64,000 nucleotides of DNA, from positions 6,380,501-6,444,500 of the forward strand of contig NC_092569.1 in the NCBI RefSeq assembly GCF_037975245.1. Direction: 5' to 3'. Below are positions 1-11,338 of this stretch, in pieces. Each line of letters opens with the position of its first letter. The stretch's first letter is position 1. The position numbers and the translations under genes are program-made. This DNA comes from Apostichopus japonicus. Its lineage: Eukaryota; Echinodermata; Holothuroidea; Aspidochirotida; Stichopodidae. Below the pieces are notes generated by a model. That model had not been told where the DNA came from. It did no database searches and worked only from the letters and a program-made list of their open reading frames with translations.

Positions 1-120
1 TGTGCATCCTGATATGAAGCAGTACGCAATATTTGTCAAAAGAGCGGTTTCTAGTGACGTTTATTTCACAATACACATAACCTGCTTAGAATTCAGTTTC
101 TAAATCATTAACACCATTAG

Positions 121-385
121 GTAATACAGCGTCGCATTGACGGTTCCATCGACTTCAGCCGTGACTGGGACAGCTACAAGTCTGGTTTCGGCTTTCTAGC
201 TCAGGAATTCTGGCTCGGCAATGACAAACTTTCTTACTTTACCAATCAAAAGAAGTATCAATTGATGATTGAGATGACTTTATCAAACGGTTCCTTCATC
301 CGGGTGTCTTACGACAACTTCCGCATTAGTGATGAGTTCAGCAACTTCAAGTTTGTCAGCCTCGGACAGTTCTCTGGAAGAACAG
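121..385 (+). CDS. Gene A exon: middle part of a first fibrinogen domain (B1)
   Basis: A 265-nt exon follows the acceptor ATTAG and ends at donor GTAAGT at 386; it starts in phase 0 and ends in phase 1. The translation begins VIQRR and carries the fibrinogen core motifs [25 protein letters not shown] and YDNFRISDE. No exon with the C-terminal third (calcium loop, ligand pocket) is visible between 386 and 1127, so this domain appears to be two-thirds of a normal fibrinogen domain and is followed directly by TIL. The homologous exon in gene B carries a stop codon; this copy is open. Confidence 0.8.
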
Positions 386-3300
386 GTAAGTTATATCAAT
401 ATTTCTGCTTAATATCCTTATGTGTGTTTCCCTTAGCTGAGGTTTCAGGTCAAATTACCTCTAGTTCTCTACAGATGACAATTTGGAATTCATAAAGCCC
501 TTACAGGCGCGGATTCGGGGGTCTGTTGTTGTACCCCTCCCCCATCCCCTCTAATTTCAATGTCACATTAAAAAGGTTGTGGTTATTGGAAAATTATTAC
601 GTAGAGACCGAGTGTTAGACATAATTTATAGCCTAATTATGCCTTCAATTGTGCAATTTAATCTCTAAAACCTTCTTCTTTTCCGGGTGATCCTCCTATT
701 TTTAAATCTGCTCTCAACAACAATGAGCCACGCCCTATACTGTCGTGGATCTGCTACTGTTTCATCATTCACTTATATAACTTCCACCTTCATTTTGAAA
801 TTTTTATTACTATTTGGTGAGACTGTAACTTCATGAAATTACTCCTTCTCTTTCTGGATGACAACTGATGAATTCAGTTATTCACAAAAGCAGTTGTCAT
901 AAATGTTTAGAGCTTATCTGAGAACAATAAGAAGCTATGATCATGTCGCTAGAGAACATTTACACCCGGCCATCTTTTGCTTTCCTGATGTGTGTAGTTA
1001 TATCGGCTATTAACACAAGTTTTACAGCATGGTCATTACAATGAATATACATAACGGAGTTTAAATCATCATAATGTTTCAATTTGAGGTATTTTCTTAA
1101 GCCTACCGACATATTTCATCCATGCAGACGTAATAACTATGTGCCCCTACAACATGGTCTATAGAAACTGTAGTATTTCCTGCCAGCGGACTTGTGGTGC
1201 TCCAGAAATGTGTCAGGCTGGGATCTGTAATGAAGCCGAAGCCTGTGTTTGTTCCGATGGCTACTTCACGAAGGAATCAGACTGTGTACCTCAAGAACAG
1301 TGTGGATGTTACGAATCAGAGGGACAAACAGTTATTCCAGTCAGTTGTTTTTCATTTCATTTGTCTAACTTTTGGGCAGTCAAATCTGCGGGTATATGTC
1401 AAAGACTGTGCAATGGGACAGTTTTCCAACAACAGTAAAGTTCACGACTCTTTTCCATAACGACAGTCACTGTTCATACTGTTTATAGTAAAACAATGAG
1501 CGCAATATAAGTCCAATCAAACTCCAATATATAAATTAGAAGTTCATTTAACTATACAGTTATAGGAATACCTGTAAAATTATAATATACTCCGCGTAGA
1601 GAATTTTAGTGCTTAACAAGACATACAACCGAACATTATTTACCATGAATGATAATAAACCCACCATCAGGCGTAAAATGCAAACTGTAACTGTAAAAAG
1701 GGACGTAAGAATTAAATTTTGTTTTTCAGGAAAGTGGCTCTTACGTGAACCTTAACTGTTCAAGAAAAGGTGTTTGTACCGACGGGCAGATCACGTGGGA
1801 TGAAGCATATGCATGCAGTCCTAACGCAGTTTGTGACGACAGGGACAACATAACACAATGCTATTGTACTGGTGGCTACAGAGGAGACGGTGAAAATTGC
1901 ACGAGACCACCTAAAGATTGTCAGGAAATTTACGATGATGAATCTAGGGACAACGGTATATACAAAATCAAACCAACCGGCTGGACTGGCGAGGCTTTTG
2001 AGGTTTACTGCAACATGACTGACGGAGGAGGATGGACGGTAAGTCATTCCATTAATTAACACCCTTTGCTATTTGCACTGATTTCACTGTACAGATAATG
2101 CATTGCAGTAAGCTTCACTACCTACAGTGTATGACATTGTACCACAATGACCACACTATACTATACTACACTGCACTAAAACAAATACACTAAATTACCC
2201 TTGCTGCTAGTAAAATACAATGCATTACATTGCTTTACAAAACACTAATTCTACACAAAGTGCAAAAGTGATAAAGTATAGCCTACATTTTGAGGGATGT
2301 AGTAACTAGACATAACACGTGTAAATCACCAATTTGTGTAGTGATCGTTATTGATACAAGGTAGTACATAACCATGGATAATCTTGCGTAATGGATTTGC
2401 TATGAACTACATTTATCATATATCAAAAAAATTCTGTTCCATCCTACATAGAATACAAAACGACGAATTAAATATGCAAATAGATTATATTCTTTTTGTG
2501 AAAACATAATGAAATGTATTTTCCGTAAGAAATATAACCACTCTGAATCCATTTCTAAGTATCTGCTTCCTTACGTTTCAGTGATACCTTCAAAGCGATT
2601 TGTGATTTTGTCAAATTTTCATTTCAGGCTTATATCTGAAGTGGAATGAAATATCTACATAGTGTACACTTCTTTAATGACAATGTTTCAACGAGGTTTT
2701 TTCTTTATCAGTTCCTTCAAATTCGTTTAAGTGAACGTTTTTTCATCTTCAATGTTTATTTAAATGTTGACAATTTCGTCAATTTTTTTTCTATATTTGG
2801 TCATGACAAAAGTTTTCCTCTTATTCACACATTTAAACAAAGGTTTTTCAGCGTCGTTTGGATGGAACCGTGGATTTCTACCTCGGATGGGACAGTTACA
2901 AAGAAGGTTTTGGAGATTTAGACCACGAGTTTTGGCTTGGAAATGATAAACTTTCTACCTTGACCAATCAAAAGAGATATGAAATCAGGATTGATATGGT
3001 GAACAGTTATGGCGCTCCATACTATGCCAAGTTTGACTACTTCCGGATTAATGACGAAAGCGATAAATATCGGTTTTCTCAACTTGGAACCTACAGTGGA
3101 ACAGCGGGTTTGTTACAATTTATTTGGTTACATACATATCCTTTAGATATCTGCACAATTCTACAACTATAAATGCTTTAACGGTGTGCGCATAGTTCAA
3201 TGTTCTTTATTGTGTATTGTCCTTGGAATGTCATATTACAAGGTTATTCTACATATATTTGACCGAAGACTTGAATTAGTGAATGATTTGCAGTGATAAT

Positions 3301-4317
3301 GCAAATACAATATAAGAACATGATGCTGATGAGTGGATGGATTGATTTATCAATATTTCTCTTCTTCAGATTGTTATCCTTCCTTTCATACATCACTAAA
3401 AAAACACCATGTCTCTGTTCCGATTTCAGACCTACCCATATACACTACAGCTAAATACGGACATATCCAAACACGTCTAAGCAACAATCTTGCACCATGT
3501 ATACAATACTTTCTTCGAATATACATTTGCACACAATCTACATTAACACCATCGAACTGTATCAGTTGGGCAAAACCAAGTTTTAGGCCACACTGTTTGG
3601 TTTTGTGTAATTTAGTCGTACCAATGATGCCGTATCAGTCATCATGACTTTACTACGTTTTATTTCATTGAAAAACAGTACGAAATTGTTGATACACCGA
3701 ACTGACACGTCAATTATTTAAATGGAGTATTAATAACTTCATGTTCTTTTTATGTATTTTTGTTTTATTTTTTGTACTTAATTATTCAATGTTACAGCAT
3801 GTGTGATTTCAGCAGTACCGATTATGATATGAAATATGATAATTATTATTACTAAACGATAAAATACATTATGGTAAGAAACTAAAAAATAATACAAGAT
3901 AACATTTAATTTGCAATTAGTGGAAAATGAATTAGAAGCGATAGCTCATTAATGAAACTCTTACTAAATAAAACTCTAAACGCCGCCTTTTATTTCAGCA
4001 ACATCAGAAGGTCTTACCTTTAGTAACATTACATGGAACGCCAACTGTTCTTTTCTCATTTTACAGACTCTCGCAGCAACCCTGATGGTTATGCTCTTCG
4101 TTATCACCTGAACTACCAGTTCTTTACCAAAGATAATGACAAGAGTAACTGTGCGGTTTCTTATCACGGTGCCTGGTGGTATAATGGTTGTACAACTTCC
4201 AACCTAAATGGAGACTACCATGCCAGCCGAGGTGCTGAAAGCAGTCCTCATTGGGACTACTTACCCGGCAGCTACTTCAACATCAAATGTACAGAAATGA
4301 AGATTCGTCCCTTTTAG
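121..4317 (+). CDS. FReD gene A: secreted fibrinogen-related lectin-like protein, 5' truncated by window edge
   Basis: Five exons can be joined on sequence and phase: 121-385, 1128-1339, 1730-2038, 2843-3107 and 4067-4317, ending at a TAG. They encode, in order, the middle third of one fibrinogen domain, a TIL domain, a TILa/EGF-like segment, and a full fibrinogen C-terminal domain over three exons. All junctions are GT-AG and all phases agree (1, 0, 0, 1). Upstream exons, including the signal peptide, are outside the window; gene B shows what they probably look like. FReD proteins with such Cys-rich modules are extracellular, and many bind acetylated or other carbohydrate ligands in innate immunity. 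Ligand binding here is inference. The calcium loop in the last exon is four codons shorter than in gene B. Confidence 0.8.
1128..1339 (+). CDS. Gene A exon: TIL (trypsin-inhibitor-like) Cys-rich domain
   Basis: The exon starts after GCAG in phase 1 and ends in phase 0 at donor GTCAGT. It encodes [11 protein letters not shown], then [15 protein letters not shown] and ending CVPQEQCGC, with the ten-cysteine TIL pattern plus the CGC that leads into TILa. In other animals TIL domains sit next to VWD, TILa or EGF modules in mucins and FCGBP-like proteins. Here the domain links the fibrinogen part to the N-terminus. There is no sign that it acts as a protease inhibitor. Confidence 0.85.
1730..2038 (+). 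CDS. Gene A exon: TILa + EGF-like + start of fibrinogen domain
   Basis: A 309-nt phase 0-0 exon (acceptor TTTTTCAG, donor GTAAGT). The first part, [15 protein letters not shown], matches the TILa style. Next comes an EGF-like module with [22 protein letters not shown]. The fibrinogen domain then opens at KDCQEIYDD and runs through [21 protein letters not shown]. The two cysteines DC and YC are the expected first disulfide of the fibrinogen fold. Confidence 0.85.
2843..3107 (+). CDS. Gene A exon: middle of second fibrinogen domain (B2)
   Basis: A 265-nt exon, phase 0 to 1, the same size as the first-domain exon at 121-385. It begins [16 protein letters not shown] and contains [15 protein letters not shown] and [11 protein letters not shown]. 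The acceptor is an unusual purine-rich AACAAAG and the donor is GTTTGT; both are conserved in gene B. A downstream in-frame ATG (2858) is internal to the exon and is not a start. Confidence 0.82.
4067..4317 (+). CDS. Gene A last exon: C-terminal fibrinogen subdomain, shortened calcium loop
   Basis: The exon opens after TTTTACAG in phase 1 and ends with TAG at 4315-4317. It encodes [32 protein letters not shown], the second disulfide (NC...GC), and the typical FReD ending TEMKIRPF. Compared with gene B ([15 protein letters not shown]) four codons are missing just after the KDND acidic cluster. That segment normally supplies calcium ligands, so calcium binding may be weakened. The frame is kept. 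Confidence 0.85.
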
Positions 4318-4422
4318 CTGGAATACGAGGGATGTCCAGACGAAACTGCGAATATTTGCGAATTTTATTTGATTGAAAATATGGATAGAGAAGTCACGTG
4401 ACTGATAATGAAAACAAGTCGC

Positions 4423-4428
4423 ATTAAA
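4423..4428 (+). other. Probable polyadenylation signal (ATTAAA), gene A
   Basis: ATTAAA lies 106 bases after the stop codon, and the same hexamer is conserved at the same place in gene B (22548-22553). It is the commonest variant of the AATAAA signal. No cleavage site can be placed from sequence alone. Confidence 0.45.
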
Positions 4429-4618
4429 GTACTGGAAAACAATGCCAATTTACCCAATGAAGACGCTTATGCATATCAAGATATTTCAACGCAAAAAATC
4501 GTAGCAATGGACATGTTTCTTGTTCTATTATCCAAGTTTGCATGTTTATAAGAAATTTAACGGTGAATATTCCGAAACATAAATTGAATTATAACCTTGA
4601 AAAAAATCCTAATATTAA

Positions 4619-5154
4619 CAGTGGCGTAGCAAGGAGGGGTCAAGGGAGGGCACGTGCCCGGGCGCCGGGTTTAGGAGGGCGCTGAAATGGGAGAATGGGA
4701 GTTAAAAAAATAAGCACTTTTAAAAAAAAAAATTACGAAATTGATGTATGTCGTCAGGCATGAATATTTTCCAGTTACTAATAAGAATCTGAACTGAATG
4801 TAGTTGTTTTTATTAGCAAATTTATAGATTGTGATTTATTTTCAGACCACTTCGACCGTTTTCTCTTTGTTTTACATTCTGTTCTGTATTCTGTAATGAC
4901 TACATGTCACGGAAATTTCGGGTATTTCAGTACACAGTTTCAAGGCAGTAGATTTCGAAAGGCGGAAATATCATAGGCGTAGGGGCACAATTTGATTTAG
5001 GGGTTGGGGGGGGGGGGCTGTAATTACTTGCCCGAAATATTTAGCCAGATTTTTTCGCAGGCTTTGCGCGCAATTTATTTTTCTTTCAGTGGTGGGGTGG
5101 GCGCAATTTTCTACTCTTGCACCCGGGCCCCCAAAAATTCTAGCTACGCCACTG
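4619..5154. mobile_element. hAT-like non-autonomous DNA transposon (MITE)
   Basis: The ends are inverted repeats CAGTGGCGTAGC and GCTACGCCACTG, flanked on both sides by the 8-bp direct repeat AATATTAA (4611-4618 and 5155-5162). Eight-bp target duplications and CAGTGGCG-type termini fit the hAT superfamily. It is 536 bp long with no transposase. The homologous insertion in the other duplicate (22745-23153) is 127 bp shorter, so it inserted before the duplication and was later deleted internally in copy 2. Confidence 0.8.
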
Positions 5155-5162
5155 AATATTAA

Positions 5163-6984
5163 CCATGTCATTTATATCCATTTTTAAGGAAGCTGGATGA
5201 TGGTTCTAGCACCCATCCAACCCGCTTCGCCGCCTAACTCCTCATAAACCGACTTTATTACTCAAGAACTTGATTTAAATATGTTTTTTTCGAAACATCG
5301 TGTGACAAGTTTATAGCTGAAATGGTAATGCAGCAGCTGTAATAGTACAAATTGGTGGGTGATAAAATCATAGTGACAGTGGGATAAATACTGACAGTAG
5401 AATTGTTACTCTCCTTGTGTCATCTTGGAAAGATTAAATCCTTGGTTTCCAGAAAGTGTGGAATCTTAAGGTGTCGTCACAATGTTAAAATATGTTTAGT
5501 TAATATACTGTAGCAGTTTTCAATACAACGATTCTTGGTTCAGTTGACATAATGTACAGTTGCAATGAGTTTTGACAAATTATTTTAATCTAATAAATGA
5601 GGAGTTCAACATTGTGCTACAAAACGAGTATTTATCGAATGTCATCAATTTATTAGTCATTTTATTAAAACTGTAGCAAAATGATCAATTGATCAGTTCA
5701 AATTAATAAATCGTTTCATTTCAAAATTTGGCAATAAAATAAAAAAAATAAGTTTGCATCAGCTTTGTCAGATTGTTTTTTTTTAAATATCAGTTAAAGC
5801 AAGAATAGGAGTTTCTGTCAGCTTCAAATATTAGACAAAGAAGTATAGACAACGATGCCAGTATAAAACGGGAAAATAGCCTGTTTTCTCACCATAAGGA
5901 CAGTTTCTGTACGTGGCGAAACACAAATTATATTTCTTTAACAAATTTACATCAAATGACCGTCCGAATCTCGCACAACTAATACGAGAAAGAACCGATT
6001 CTCTCTGAACATTACATTGAACCTGCTGGTAACGTTAACATGGATCTTTGTGACATGTGTCCTCCGTGTGCGTCGTGCCGTGATGTGCTTATGTGACCCA
6101 CATGCAGATCTGGTTATTTAATGGCCAAAGATCCGGTAAATCCGTCTTCGAGTAATGTTAAGTAAGGAAATTTACGTTTTAACTTCATATTTATTCGCAC
6201 CTCTTAAAAAACTAATATACGTGATTGATACGAAGGAATGAGAGGAAGTAAAGTAGGGATGAGGAGGGGAAGAGAGACAGAAACGGAGAGGGTGGGAAGG
6301 GGTGGGAGAGTTGACCCACCCAAAGGAAACGCCTTTCCACAACGCGTCAACAACAAGAAAATTAACTCTGTCTAGAGCTTGTAACTTGCGGAAATTATAA
6401 ACATTACTTTTCTCAATTACATGTAATTGTGTATTCCAGTAAGCTTCGTGTTCCAATTCCACATTGACATTTTCAAAGATAAGTAATTCATGCAATGTGT
6501 AAGGGAAGGTAATGATGACGTCATCAAGGGTTTGGGCAAGAGGCTTCCTCAAGCAGTTACAATTGGTTATGCCAGGATACACTTCAATGTTATGAAGTAT
6601 TCTTTATATAAGGCAGGTAAGTTAACAAACGTAATGCTCTTCAAAGGGTTCCTTGATGGTGACCAATAACAGCCCCAGAAATAGTTTAGATAGCTTTCAT
6701 CCAAATGCAAACAGTGCACCGGAGCAGAGAGGTAGAACCCTCGGCAAGATGTTATAGATAACCATTATTTATAGTTTCAGTAAGGCTCACAAAAGAAAAT
6801 GTAACATTTAACGATTCACACACACACCTGTCCTCGTGGATTGATTTGTAACATTTTAACACGAGAACATGTACTGGGGTGGGTGAGCAGGGGAGAGGGA
6901 AACTGGTGGCCAATTTCAATATCTTCCCAGAAGAATTTTTCTTTGTAGTTAAGTTAAGTAGTTTAAGTTAATCGATAACATGTG
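5163..6984. other. Intergenic, duplicated, no gene seen
   Basis: This is the 3' flank of gene A and matches 23162 to about 25045. It contains AT-rich DNA and a purine/pyrimidine-skewed patch (about 6230-6310). A 136-codon minus-strand open frame at 6172-6582 is broken in the other copy and resembles no known protein, so I do not call it. Confidence 0.6.
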
Positions 6985-7965
6985 ATATTAGGTTCACAGT
7001 AAGAACTGAGGGTATGTGTAATCCTTACAAGTGCGTCAAACTGGATTTGTTGGGATTTCATACATCCTAAGTACCTACTGTAATTCTGATAGCACCTGCT
7101 ACCGATTTATAGCACGATCTAGTTTTTACTGTGGTAAAATTTAAAGATTTACAGTCGTTTCTTTGTTCTCTGTTTGTACCGGTGAAAATTCATGAAATCA
7201 AGACGTACAGCGATACTGTGAATTAACATACCAATTTCTGACGTATACTACGGATACGTACTCAGCATAGTTCACACTATACACTGTACTAAGGTATGTC
7301 TTTACTGTTAAATCTGAAACACATATGTCAACAATTCCATCAAGAAAGTTAAGGCTTGAACAAACAGTTAACTATTGTGGCACAATCTTCACTTTGACAT
7401 TTGATCAGACGAAAAAGGGGTGGACCAGTACCAATAACAATACTTCTTTTGGGGAATGACCTTTACTGTTCCTTGAAACGTGAATATCTGAAATACATTT
7501 GCTGCTGTATTTCCGATCAGTAACGGTAGGCCTAGGCTTATCGGTTACACGTTTCGTAAGTGTTAATGTCGACATTGTTCTGCCATTGCCTATAGGCAAC
7601 CATTTTGTCTTGGTTCGATTCCTTGGATCGCTGCTCTCAGGAAATGTTAACATTGCCTCTTTTTCTGATTCGTAGCCTCCAATAACTTCTGATATGATAA
7701 CTACACTCGATACACACAGAGAACACAGTAACTACTATAAATCTTTAAGTTTTGTTCCCCAGTGAAAACTGGACCGTTTATAAAACGGTAGCATGGGCTA
7801 TTAAAATTACAGTATGTACTGAGGATATGAATAATCCCAACAAATCCAGTTTGATGCATTTTTTGGATTACACATATCGACAGTTCTTACTATAATTGTA
7901 ATATCACATGCAACCGATGTATCATATTTGTCAGCACGAACCAGTTTTTAATATGGTACAAAACT
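6985..7965. repeat. Large inverted repeat, arms about 190-240 bp
   Basis: About 6985-7180 reads as the reverse complement of about 7710-7915 with scattered differences. The clearest block is 22 bp perfect: 7036-7057 against 7833-7854. The spacer (about 7180-7710) shows no recognisable gene. A further direct-orientation similarity (about 7095-7165 with about 7908-7975) suggests that the unit is itself a decayed foldback transposon. No terminal duplication was identified. Confidence 0.6.
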
Positions 7966-8380
7966 CTAATATTTACAGTAGTTACGGTAGTTTATGTGTG
8001 AATCGGTTGATTACTAACGTTAAGCATGATCATGTCTCGATGGCCGCTTGCTCAATGATGACATCGTTTTGCTCGCACACTATGATGAGTCGGTCTGAAT
8101 GTTACCTTTCTCAGGAATGTTGGGCTTCATTTTGCTGAGGGGTGTCTACACCACCGGGGATTTTTGCCATCCCATACTTGATCTGATTTATTTCCTTTTT
8201 CATTTTGCAAATCATATTCATCCGCCGGTGAATTTACCGTGCATTATTCATAGGTTAATGCAGGGTCAGCTGACGACAACGGGCCAATCAGATTCAAGAA
8301 TTGTTAAGAAATATGAATCAAAACTACCTAATAATTTCTATTAAATGAGAAATAAAATAAACTATTCGAGTTCAATGTGC

Positions 8381-8590
8381 AAAGATGAACTATCAGTTCA
8401 CTACCAAAGATAGTGACAACGATATTCATAGTAATAACTGTGCTTTTACCTGTTACGGCGCCTAGTGGTAATATAATTGATTAGCGACTATTCCGACCTC
8501 AATTCCATCTACCATGCTACTTAAGTTAGTGATCGCAGTATTGAATGGTATAATTTACCTGACAGTGTTGTAACATTAACTTTTCGTCGC
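8381..8590 (+). pseudogene. Relic of a fibrinogen C-terminal exon
   Basis: Reading from 8388 gives NYQFTTKDSDND, then NNCAF and YGA followed by a TAG (8463-8465) where functional copies have the first Trp of GAWW, then another stop. The sequence after it still aligns loosely with the last exon of genes A and B and with their 3' flank. This is an older, decayed paralogue of the 3' end of the gene. It keeps the long calcium-loop spacing, which suggests that the long loop is ancestral. Confidence 0.7.
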
Positions 8591-10732
8591 TATTAACAAA
8601 GAATACGAACATTTCGTTGACATTTCGTTAGAGCTAGATTCGGAAATTTGAACTTAGCGTTATTGTTGTATCACTGGAAGTATGGAACGCCAAGTCACGT
8701 GTCTAAAATTAAAATAGATTCACGTGACATTAAGATATCGATGGACTGAGACATATATTGTTACTGGCTAAGTCATTAACCAGCGACGTTGGGGATTTGA
8801 AACAGGAGCGCATTTAGACGCATCAGACGGAACTGTAGTATCTGTCAAGACCAATAGGAAATCTGTGCTCGGGTCTCATCGACATGTCGGTGGCTCGTTA
8901 CACAGCGGCGATACGAATCCGAGCCGGTAAAACGGTAGGCCAATCCGACCCTAAACTATAGTACAAATAGTCCGAATCTCCTTCATCAATGACAAAAATT
9001 TATACCGTTGTGATGTCAACAAACATAATGCACAACCAATGGACAGGCGTCTCATGGTGTCATCAAAAGTTGTTAGTGTTCATTCATTGATAAAACATTT
9101 AGTGTTGAACAAATATCACAAATCGTAATATAATTGTTTGTCAAATTACTAATCATCGCTAAAAAAAAAATTGTCTTTCTTAGGCTGTATGATGGATCAT
9201 TCTGAAGTCACCTAAAAACAAAACACAATTATCATAGTCCTGCTTGGCTTCTAATGGACCACCTATCTCCCATTCACCTCATTTACTCATAAACACCAAC
9301 CCCAACACTTGCTTTAGGCTACTTGATTAAATATTGGGCTTATTTAAAAAAAAAATAATACATAATTTTGTAAATGTTTCCCTGGCGTGCAGACTTTTAA
9401 ATAATTGCCAGTCACTGAGACGTGCTTTACCCTTCCTTATGATAGATTAGCAACTTAAATGGTTAATAAAACTTCTAATGTTAGCAGTAAATATATAACA
9501 AAAGAAATAAGAATTTCTCTGTCTTGAATATTTGACAGCGACGTGAAATAATAGAAGAAATAATAGAACATTAACTGACCAAAAACTGAAAATAGTATTA
9601 TTGGTCTCCTTGTGTCTTGGAAAGCTTAAACCATTGGATCCAAGAACAATTTTTTCGCAGCAAGGATCAGGACTTAACTCAGGGCTTTACAAATCTTGCC
9701 AAGAAGCATTAACAACCGTTATTACTGGAACTGTACAATTGAGTGGATTGTACCACATTTTGTACTGTTTCAACGTTCTTTTTATCCGAAGGTAACGCAA
9801 TTGGTTTCGTGTCAGCATTTATGTTAAAATTTTATGAACTTCAAATATCTTTACGAATAACCTCTACTTACTAATCCCCTAACGCTGGCTTCCCGTCACT
9901 ACAACAACATTTAACACGCCAACTACATGTGTGGGGTGTATAATATCACTATTGCTTGTTTGTGCAACACTATAGTGCGTAAAGCAGGCATACCGATATT
10001 GACCTAGGCAAAGTTGCAATGAAGATGGACAATTCATCATTGATATTCATATGGAGGTCGTCTCCGTAAACCCAGTCTAACCGCCAAGCACCCATGATTA
10101 ATATTAAGATATATTACTAAAATAGTACAATTCTATTGGGTAAGTTGCCGGGGAATGGCATAAGAAATCCTTTCCAATTTTTTATCTGACTTTTTTGCTT
10201 CTGAGGTTTATCATTAAATAATTTCAGTTTTGTTGGTATAACAGTTCCCTCTTTTTATTCCCCTGTTAGGTTGTTCAAGTAATAGGACACAGCTCCCGTC
10301 TTGCAATTGTCTTCTAGCCCAACTATTCCCAACAGTACCACTGTTCATTCTACACATACCCTTATCTTTGATGCCGACTGTGATATGTGTGGCAGTTTTG
10401 TAAGTTACTGGTAAGTGTTACAAGCTATATAGGAATCTGGAACTAAGCGGATGGAGGAGACCTGTTTTGTTACCAGGATTTGGGTGGAACATAAATGCTC
10501 ATATGGCTCTACAGGTACGTACGAATATTTCCCCCTCCCTTTAAACACTTTACTTCACTACTAACCCCAACCCCGAACTTATTATCTCACACTTAACATA
10601 CCCCTTACCCTAGCTCTGATCCACCTGTTCGAAATATTTAATCAATATATATGTAAGATTCTAATATTGAAATGAGTTAATTTATTAATTTACTGCTGTG
10701 TTTTGCGTGGTGAGCGTTTCATCTCAAGAATG
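8591..10732. other. Old duplicate of the gene 3' flank, no gene
   Basis: Parts align loosely with the gene A downstream region; for example about 9600-9655 resembles about 5405-5460. No CAGTGGCGTAGC element is present, so this copy probably split off before the MITE inserted. About 9945-10080 also matches about 25925-26060, linking it to the region downstream of gene B. No coding sequence is recognised. Confidence 0.45.
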
Positions 10733-11338
10733 GCAGATCTATGGAAGAGTAGAAGGGACATGTCAAGTGCCGTTTTGATGAGATGTAGAAATTCTTCAAA
10801 ATGTCACAAATCTGAAAATTGACATTTTGTCGACCAATACCAACTCATCAAAATAACAAACATCTTAAAATTGACAATTTAGCGTGATTAACTCGTCAAA
10901 ATTGCGAAAAAAATGACAAATATACGTTTTGCTACATCGTTTGAACTCATTAATTGGCAAAAACAAGTCTTAAAATCAACGTTTTGTCGAGATGCATTAA
11001 AGAAATGAAGAATATATAAAGATTGACGTTTTGACGACATTGAACCAGATTTTGTTATTTTCCCAGATTTGGAAGAGTGCAAGTGCAATAGTAAATTTCA
11101 TACTTAATTCATTTGACGCGTTGATGTATATCGCCGAAACGTCAATATTCATTTATTTGTTTCATTTTGACGAATTTGTATGATGTCGTCAAAACGTCAA
11201 TTTGCAAATTATTGACATTTTCACGATTTAGAATATGTCATCATAGCGTCAATGTTCAACTTCTTATCATATTGATGAGTAGCGGCATCTCATGAAAAGT
11301 TCAATTTACATGTCCATTCTACGCTTCAGTACAGATCA
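10733..11338. mobile_element. Foldback-type MITE with internal inverted subrepeats
   Basis: The outer 45-50 bases are imperfect inverted repeats: the left end contains AGTAGAAGGGACATGTCAA and TTTTGATGAGATG, and the right end contains their complements, CATCTCATGAAAAG and TTTACATGTCCATTCTAC. Between them a short motif of the type TTGACGTTTTGACGA occurs many times in both orientations (for example 11026-11040 and about 11185-11200). There is no coding capacity. Target duplication is unclear. Confidence 0.6.

Larger units (their letters stand above)
1..6765. repeat. Segmental duplication, copy 1
   Basis: This stretch is nearly identical, exons and introns alike, to positions 18155 to about 24745. 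The alignment offset drifts only slightly through small indels (position 121 matches 18268, 4067 matches 22189). It carries the last five exons of FReD gene A, its 3' flank and a hAT-like MITE that both copies share. Homology is still running at the left window edge, so the unit is longer than seen. Past 6765 it continues patchily: about 6800-6860 matches about 24990-25045 after an insertion of roughly 240 bp in copy 2. Confidence 0.9.

Noticed and set aside
506-530. Transposon end (AGGCGCGGATTCGGGGG) in the first intron of gene A
   Set aside because: It resembles the hAT-like termini seen elsewhere, but no partner end or target duplication was found nearby.
386-1127. Hidden C-terminal fibrinogen exon completing the first domain
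   Set aside because: No DND calcium motif, no GAWW or NCA motif and no suitable open frame was found here or in the duplicate (18533-19273).
6172-6582. 136-codon minus-strand gene
   Set aside because: The frame is broken in the near-identical duplicate (about 24118-24540), it has no recognisable domain and is partly low complexity.
7405-7653. 82-codon minus-strand gene inside the inverted repeat
   Set aside because: No domain or homology recognised and no splice or promoter support; I could not tell it from chance.
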